5,538 nt of DNA from Clostridiales bacterium (GTDB lineage Bacteria; Bacillota; Clostridia; Oscillospirales; Acutalibacteraceae): assembly GCA_020860025.1 (NCBI GenBank), contig JAJBVC010000108.1, forward strand, positions 1 to 5,538, given 5' to 3'. Shown in pieces: positions 5,522 to 5,538 of this stretch (position 1 is its first letter; each line of letters begins with the position of its first letter). A model generated the notes under the pieces. That model saw only the letters and a program-made list of their open reading frames with translations. It was not told where the DNA came from and ran no database searches. The position numbers and the translations under genes were made by a program.

Positions 5522-5538
5522 TGCACAGGCCCTATAAG

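Noticed and set aside
1..5538. A novel defence, toxin-antitoxin or mobile system spanning the window
   Set aside because: Five genes are present; four belong to well-known families (SASP, TrkA, TrkH, acyltransferase-3), and the remaining orphan has no partner gene that would suggest such a system.

Overview
This window looks like chromosomal DNA from a low-to-moderate-GC, endospore-forming Firmicute, most likely a gut-type Clostridia (Oscillospiraceae/Ruminococcus-like). The evidence is an alpha/beta-type small acid-soluble spore protein, AGGAG-type Shine-Dalgarno sites, intrinsic terminators and a clear sigma-A-like promoter. The exact genus cannot be fixed from the sequence.

Layout. The left edge (1-85) holds a short GC-rich palindrome and an intrinsic terminator that probably closes a gene outside the window. 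Two plus-strand genes follow. The first is an unrecognised, AT-rich 147-codon gene (222-665) with its own candidate promoter. The second is a 63-codon spore DNA-binding protein gene (848-1039). Two terminators facing opposite ways (1087-1118 and 1128-1169) mark where plus- and minus-strand transcription converge. The minus strand then carries a three-gene unit read from right to left: trkA (5238-3880), trkH (3871-2393) and a membrane acyltransferase (2356-1301). A strong -35/-10 pair at 5402-5374 drives it, with a leader of about 130 nt. The right edge ends in an 11-bp-arm palindrome (5499-5521).

How the genes work together. TrkA (cytoplasmic, nucleotide-binding gating subunit) and TrkH (membrane pore) form a K+ uptake system. 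Their genes are 8 bp apart, and the trkH ribosome binding site overlaps the trkA stop codon, so translation is probably coupled. The acyltransferase lies 36 bp further on with no convincing terminator between, so it is probably co-transcribed; its substrate is unknown.

Most of the window is ordinary. The parts that deserve a second look are a possible small RNA on the minus strand just before the shared terminator region (an anti-Shine-Dalgarno-like CCTCCT directly 5' of a terminator hairpin), repeats in front of three of the genes, the AT-rich orphan gene, and the palindromes at both edges. I found no CRISPR array, tRNA, rRNA, transposase, toxin-antitoxin pair or defence system.
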